DNA of 64,000 nt from Nelumbo lutea (lineage: Eukaryota; Streptophyta; Magnoliopsida; Proteales; Nelumbonaceae): assembly GCA_022828595.1 (NCBI GenBank), contig JAKGHH010000003.1, positions 59,261,759-59,325,758 of the forward strand, given 5' to 3'. Positions within the stretch are counted from its first letter, which is position 1. Each line of letters begins with the position of its first letter. The notes below the pieces were generated by a model. The model saw only the letters and a program-made list of their open reading frames with translations, was not told the origin of the DNA and did not search any database. Positions 58,770 to 64,000 of this stretch are shown here, piece after piece. Both the position numbers and the translations under genes were made by a program.

Positions 58770-60566
58770 TGAAAGGGATGGTAGAATCCATGGTATGGAT
58801 GCCAAAACAGTTGGGGAATGGGTGGGCGAATTTAAAAAATTTTCTACATACCTTTCAACTGGGAATCGCATTCCCTAATTTTAAAATCAAAATTCAAGGA
58901 TCCTACTTGAATCAGAACCGAACCAAATCTGAACCAAAAGAGAAGAGAGTAATTATACTTGATCCAGAGAAATAATATCTCCCAAAATTGGTGTTCACGC
59001 CCAAAAAAGGCACCAAGATCTACTCTTGCTAAAGATGACACAACAACTGTGGAACAGAACCAGCAGACTGCGTCCTACACACTGAATCCTTCACAAGAAT
59101 CCTTTGGATGACAATGAGCACCAAACAGAATCAACTTTCAACAAAGGCCGATATCAAGAACTTTTCTTGATCTTTCTCTAACAGAGAAAACGAACTGCAA
59201 TAGATAGTGGCGGCTGCAACAGGAGGGAGCTAGAGAAGAAGATGGTGAACTGCTTTTCCTTCTCTAGGGTTTCTAAGATCCTATCTCACAAAACTGCAAG
59301 GTGTGTTCTTTGTAAATCCCCTAGGGTTCGAATTCTTGTAATTCGAATAGGGTTTCCTCCAGTTGCTTAATGATTAAGAAAAGATCTCCTGATCATATCA
59401 GGAGTTGCCCTTATCCAAATCTATATTTGGATTAGGACTCTTCTTAATCCTATCTGCAGATTAGATAATGTTTTGCGCTCATCCTAATCTCAGATCCGCC
59501 CCTTGTTAATGGCTAATCAAATCAACTCAGTTCGAAATGGGCTTTAGGCCCAATAAGAATCAAGTGCTCAAAAGTCTTCCAAACTGCTGCCTAGTTGGGC
59601 TTCTTTGTATGGCATTGGGCCCAAACATTGATCTACACACCAGCCACATGGGTTCGACACAGCCTTTGTTACAAGGCTTGGTCGAATTCACTGGAGAGCC
59701 CAATGAACCCCTTGAGCCCATCATATGGACCCTATGGGCCCAACACTTACACTAAGTGGTCCCTGGGCCAGGCCATCTTATAAAAACCCAGGGACTGTGG
59801 GCATGTGCAAGATTAGTCCATTAGGTGTTATCCCAAATGGCCTTATACTTAATCTCTCAGCCATAATGATCAAGCACTGCCCGACAAGAGAGGACCTCTC
59901 CCTCGGCTGCAAGGAACAGTGTTGCACTCTCTACCTACATGGATCTCGGGAATTAAAACCATTTGCAAATATTTTGAAACCATACTTAAATATATATCAT
60001 ATATATAAATTTTGCAAAACAAAATTCCAATGATTGAAATCAACTGTCGGCAGTTTGGTTTCCATAAGAGAGAGTGCATCCCCAATCATTACCTTTGTCT
60101 AACAAAGGGGCTGATCCCATCACTATGATCACCCACTCAGATGAATTCTCAGACTATCCCAACATACCCAGGTTTTGACCCCCGCTAAGGATCTCACTGA
60201 TTGGCATATCAAAGACAGCCCAATCTGTCACCTAGTGTAGTACCATAATCGGGTCTAGGGGTCAGGTGTAACTTTCCAGTTTTGCCTATCAATCTCCAAG
60301 GTCCAGGGCAATACTGAAAATCTGGTCTGGTTCAAGGGTTCAAGTAATCCTACACTGCATGTGCCTTGGGTCTCACCCTGGTGGCTGAGACAAGCCACCC
60401 CAACCGTTGGCAGCACACTAGTGTCAGCATTGGCAGGATAAATCTCCCCAGACTTATCCAACGGCTGTGAACATTTAAAACGAACACAAGTATCATTAAT
60501 TTACATTAAATATCAAAAGTACATCAAAACTGATTGAAGCTAAGGGCATACAAAAACTATCCAACA
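58770..60566 (-). repeat. 5' LTR of copia element C
   Basis: 1797-bp copy of 51273-53130, adjacent to the primer site. It has a unique stretch near 60225-60280 where the other LTR has a duplicated phrase, and lacks about 80 bp near 60485. Confidence 0.86.
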
Positions 60567-61194
60567 ACACCCTCATTTTGCAAGATTAGTTTATAGCTGA
60601 ATGTATAGTGGTCTCTGGGTGCAATGTTTTTGCTCTATAAAATTTAATGAGGTTTATTTGTAAAAATTATATATTCTATAGAAATTAATTTTGGAATTTT
60701 AGCTATCTAGATCATAAATATTAGATTGTTTTTATTATTTTGGGATTGGAAATGTTTTTTTTCATTTTCTAATTTTATTTGTAGTTGATTTTAGTTTAAA
60801 CCATTGTCAGATTAGCAGTTGCTATTTTATTTCTATATAATTTAAATTTCCTTAATTAATATTAAATTAACATTCAAAAAGAAAATGAAAATATTACATT
60901 AGATTGGAGTTTCTTATTATTTTATTCCAAAATTTTCTATAATTGTAGTAAGCATTGCAATTTTATTTTCTAAATTAAAAAATATACATAATAAACTACT
61001 TTCTTTTCTTTGGATACCCTATAAAGGGATGCACTTTTTTCAGGAAGATGAATATGAATTATCCAAGAAAAATGGCAGAAATATTTACAATTAAAGGTAA
61101 GAATCCTAAAATTCCTACACTCTAATAGAAAATAAAGAAAGCATTAATATCCAAAGAGAGAAAACATTAATATCAAAATAAATTTCCATGCATC
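60567..61194. other. No gene seen
   Basis: AT-rich sequence without coding motif. Confidence 0.4.
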
Positions 61195-61668
61195 ATGATC
61201 TATGGGATGTGCTCAGTCGCTACCATTGCTAGAAATCATCTGGGTGGAGTATTGGATTTTAAAGCTTATAAATTAGGTACTACTTCTATCAATTTGGCCA
61301 AAACCTGGGCTACGTGGGAGGCTTATAATCTAGCAACAAACTTCATCAACAACCCCGTCACCATAGAGGGAGACTCAAAGCTCGTGGTCTCACCAACCCC
61401 CTGGAGACTTAGGAGTATTGTGCAGGATTGCTTAGAGTTAAGAACTCGTATAAACGAAGAGGTCCATTGTGGACACATGTACCATGAGGCCAACCATGTT
61501 GCGGACTGGCTAGCAAACGAGGCTCTGTCGTCTTCAATTGGCTCAGTAGATCTCAATCCTAACAACCTTTCAGACCTCTTAGTTGCTATCTATATTAGTG
61601 ATATGAGGGGACATGCATGCTACCCCTCGTGTTGTGTAGCACCTCTTGGTTTCATCATAAAAGAATAA
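61195..61668 (+). pseudogene. LINE (non-LTR retrotransposon) RNase H remnant
   Basis: 157 codons open with the RVT_3-type RNase H pattern: ARNHLGGVLDF near residue 12, TIEGDSKLVV near 57, WRLRSIVQDCLELRTR near 71 and EANHVADWLANEA near 98. This is the C-terminal domain of plant L1-type LINE ORF2 or a domesticated relative. The rest of the ORF2 is missing and the start is truncated. No poly(A) tail is evident. Confidence 0.65.
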
Positions 61669-62089
61669 ATATACTTTTTATAATATATAAAGACTAATTA
61701 TATTTTTCACAATACTCATTATATTTTGATTATGCATCTCTTTCTCTCTCTCGTTATATATATATATATAACAAGTGTGAATGCAATGTAAATTTTTTTT
61801 TGGATTAAAATTATCCTCTACTTTATTGGAGAAAGGGTATAAAAGCCATTTTATTACAACTTTAATGTTAGTTTTAATAGCTACTAAAATGCGCATAATT
61901 TTGTATTTAGTTCATTTCTAATGGTAAAGTTGAAAATCTAACTTCAATTATTATTTCCCACATCACTTAATCCCCTCTCATTAAGTCTTATACTTAAATT
62001 ATTAATTTTCATTTTCTCTTATTGAATTATATTTGTGTCAATATTTTTAACAATATAAACTCATATATTTTAAAATTGACTCAAAAACA
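61669..62089. other. No gene seen
   Basis: AT-rich with CT and AT microsatellites (about 61738-61772). No coding sequence recognised. Confidence 0.4.
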
Positions 62090-62560
62090 AAATTATTTTG
62101 AATCCAAGTGGTGGCTAAGCAATTAAACAATTCGAATCAAATTGATCAACCTACAAAGTCATAGTTAGGTAATAAAATTTTTAAAATAAAAATAAATATA
62201 GAAATTCTAAAAAAATGTAGACAAAATTAGACACATTTTTTATATTTTTATTAATCAAAATTAAAAAATAAGTGTAATAAAGAATAATTATTTTTATTGG
62301 TAATGAAAATGAAATACATAATTTAGAATTGACTAAAAATGAAATTATTTTACTGTTTGGCAAAGATCCATAGTTCAAATTTTGGGTCAAACATGTTAAC
62401 CTTTAATGTCATAAATAAATAATAAAATTTAATAAAATATAAAAATACAAAAATGGAAAACATACATAAATTTTGCAAGAAAACATTTAGGCACATGTAT
62501 AATAGCATATATTTATCATATTAAACAAAATGTAAGTGTGACATATTAGAATTATTTTTA
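62090..62560 (-). repeat. Degenerate repeat, inverted copies of the 18600/23160 family
   Basis: Phrases such as ATATTTATCATATTAAACAAAAT and AAACATACATAAATTTTGCA are the reverse complement of those at 23500-23570. At least two partial units are visible. The resemblance is approximate because the sequence is AT-rich. Confidence 0.4.
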
Positions 62561-63460
62561 CACACAAAAATACAAAATACTATAGAAAAATTGAACACAT
62601 CTATAATTATATTCATTTTTGACTAAAATATTCATTTTTGAATGTAGTCCCTATTTAATTATGAGGTTTAAATTGTAAATTGAATTACTACTTTTCACCC
62701 CCTTCAATTCCCTCTATTTAAATGTTACATTTTTTTTGATAAATAAACAAAAAAAATGATACACCAAAAAGATTAAATATTACAAAAAGAATAATCTAGC
62801 CAAGCAAACTTCACAAATCGATCCGATTATCACATATTTGGGTGAGGTGTTTATGTAATCAGATTTGGATTTTCAATCTACATCCGATTAATAATATAAA
62901 ACATAAAAAAATAAAAAATACATAAATTTTATAGAAAAACCTTGATACATTATCACTATCATTATCATCATCTAGAATTACCACGTGCAAAGCATGTGCA
63001 CACTTACTAGTATATATAAATACTTCAATCCCCCTTTATTCTCCCTTCCATCAGGTTTCCAAAAAACAAAAAAGAAAGACTTATTATTCTCTCCTAAATT
63101 ATCTCTAATTTCTATTTATCCTCTCATTTCATTGGAGCCCCACTCAATTACACTCCTCGTTTATAATAGCATCTAAATTATCTCCAACTTCTCTCCATTC
63201 TCTTCACTTTTCCATAAAAATAGAAATAGGGCCTTAGTAAGGTTTGGTTTAGCAACTAACACAAGGGTCAACCCAACTAATTAATGCAGCTATCTATAGT
63301 TCTATAAATTATTTCCATTCATGTTAATATTTTAGTCGTTTAAAGACAAATGAGGGTCAACCCAATCACTCATAAAGTGACATTTTTGACTATTTAAAGT
63401 ATTAAACTACTTAGTTACATAATGTTTCAATTAATTAACTTAAAAAATAAATAAGTTTTA
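62561..63460. other. No gene seen
   Basis: AT-rich sequence, no coding motif; the short frame at 62985-63176 has no support. Confidence 0.4.
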
Positions 63461-64000
63461 GGGAAAATTCCCAATTAGTACCCTGTATTTTGGCTCGAGT
63501 GACAATTTGGTCCCCAAACTTTAAAATGCGACAATCCAGTACCCAAACTTTCGAAATGTGACAATCCAGTACCCGGACTTTCAAAATGTGACAACCTAGT
63601 ACCTACCATTAACCAATTCATTAATCATCCATTAAGTGACATTTGAAAAGTCAAAAATGCCCTTCGAATGCCATCTAATTCTCTTTATCAACCATCCAAA
63701 CGTTGGCAAAAGACTAAACAGTCCCAAATCCTAGCGTCTTCTATTCAAAAACGTTGGTGACTATTTAAAAGAATTTAGAATTTGGGACCATTTAGTTTTT
63801 TGTCAATGTTTGAATGGTTGATAAAGAGAATTATAAGGCATTCAAAGGGCTTTTTTGATTTTTCAAATGTCACTTAATGGCTGATTAATAGATTGATTAA
63901 CAGCAAGTACTGGATTGTCACATTTTAAAAATTCAAGTACTGAATTGTCGCATTTTAAAGTTCAAAGACCAAATCATCACTCATGCTAAAAATTCAAGTA
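63461..64000. mobile_element. Foldback element, right end beyond the window
   Basis: The left arm (63461 to about 63720) begins GGGAAAATTCCC. Its reverse complement recurs at about 63770-64000, with TTTAAAATG.GACAAT, AATTCTCTTTATCAACC and AAGTGACATTTG phrases matching. The right arm is cut by the window edge: the last 18 or so bases of the arm (left 63461-63478) have no partner yet. Within each arm a phrase of about 30 bp containing CAATCCAGTACCCAAACTTT repeats up to three times. Long arms and no coding region suggest a Mutator-like or foldback MITE. Confidence 0.68.

Larger units (their letters stand above)
51273..60566 (-). mobile_element. Ty1/copia LTR retrotransposon C, decayed
   Basis: About 9.3 kb, minus strand, with very long LTRs (51273-53130 and 58770-60566), primer site at 58756-58768, gag, protease/integrase, RT and RNase H in copia order. 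The reading frame is broken many times, so it is inactive. I find no convincing target duplication (GCATT left, ACACC right). The two LTRs differ by substitutions and several indels, including an absence of about 80 bp near 60480 in the right LTR, which suggests an old insertion. Confidence 0.88.

Noticed and set aside
60567..60585. Sequence after the right LTR of copia C resembling the polypurine region at 53131
   Set aside because: Similarity (CCC..ATTT.GCA) is short and does not continue, so I do not propose a tandem element or second internal region.
1..64000. CRISPR arrays, operons, bacterial promoters
   Set aside because: The window is eukaryotic plant DNA; no spaced identical short repeats of CRISPR type were seen.

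Overview
This is plant nuclear DNA. It is AT-rich and intron-containing, with plant LTR retrotransposons that carry an initiator-tRNA-Met primer site, plant MITEs, a YUCCA auxin-biosynthesis gene and the end of a class XI myosin gene. The species cannot be told from the sequence. I found one complete protein gene in 64 kb, so this is a gene-poor, repeat-rich interval of a flowering plant. I see no prokaryotic features and no CRISPR array.

Layout. 1-10.6 kb is a nested transposon stack. A hAT-like MITE (919-1409) sits in older sequence that includes the leader and one LTR of a decayed copia element (9844-10124). A minus-strand Ty1/copia element (1414-9550) inserted inside the MITE's own target-site duplication, and a plus-strand, internally deleted copia element (5763-8509) inserted into its gag gene. 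10.65-13.12 kb holds five clean 3' exons of a myosin XI gene (C-terminal DIL/globular tail); its 5' part is not in the window. 16.2-18.4 kb is a Mutator-like foldback element with 9-bp target duplication, containing a hAT-like MITE that itself contains another one, plus a three-copy minisatellite. 19.0-22.8 kb is an internally deleted Ty3-type element carrying a MITE. 23-44 kb holds MITEs (Tourist-like and hAT-like), a solo LTR (31695-32814), SINE-like pieces, a LINE tail and a doubtful membrane-protein fragment. 45.1-46.9 kb is the intact three-exon YUCCA gene. 48.8 kb has a tRNA-Val(AAC)-like gene on the minus strand. 51.3-60.6 kb is a degraded minus-strand copia element with about 1.8-kb LTRs. 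61.2-61.7 kb is a LINE RNase H remnant, and the window ends inside a foldback element (63461 onward).

Function. The YUCCA protein would oxidise indole-3-pyruvate to auxin. The myosin tail would bind cargo in actin-based transport. The two have no evident functional link. Almost everything else is mobile DNA whose relative insertion order can be read from interrupted target-site duplications. I did not find a new biological system. The strongest observations are the insertion histories, the Mutator-like element with its internal minisatellite, and the isolated but undamaged myosin 3' end.
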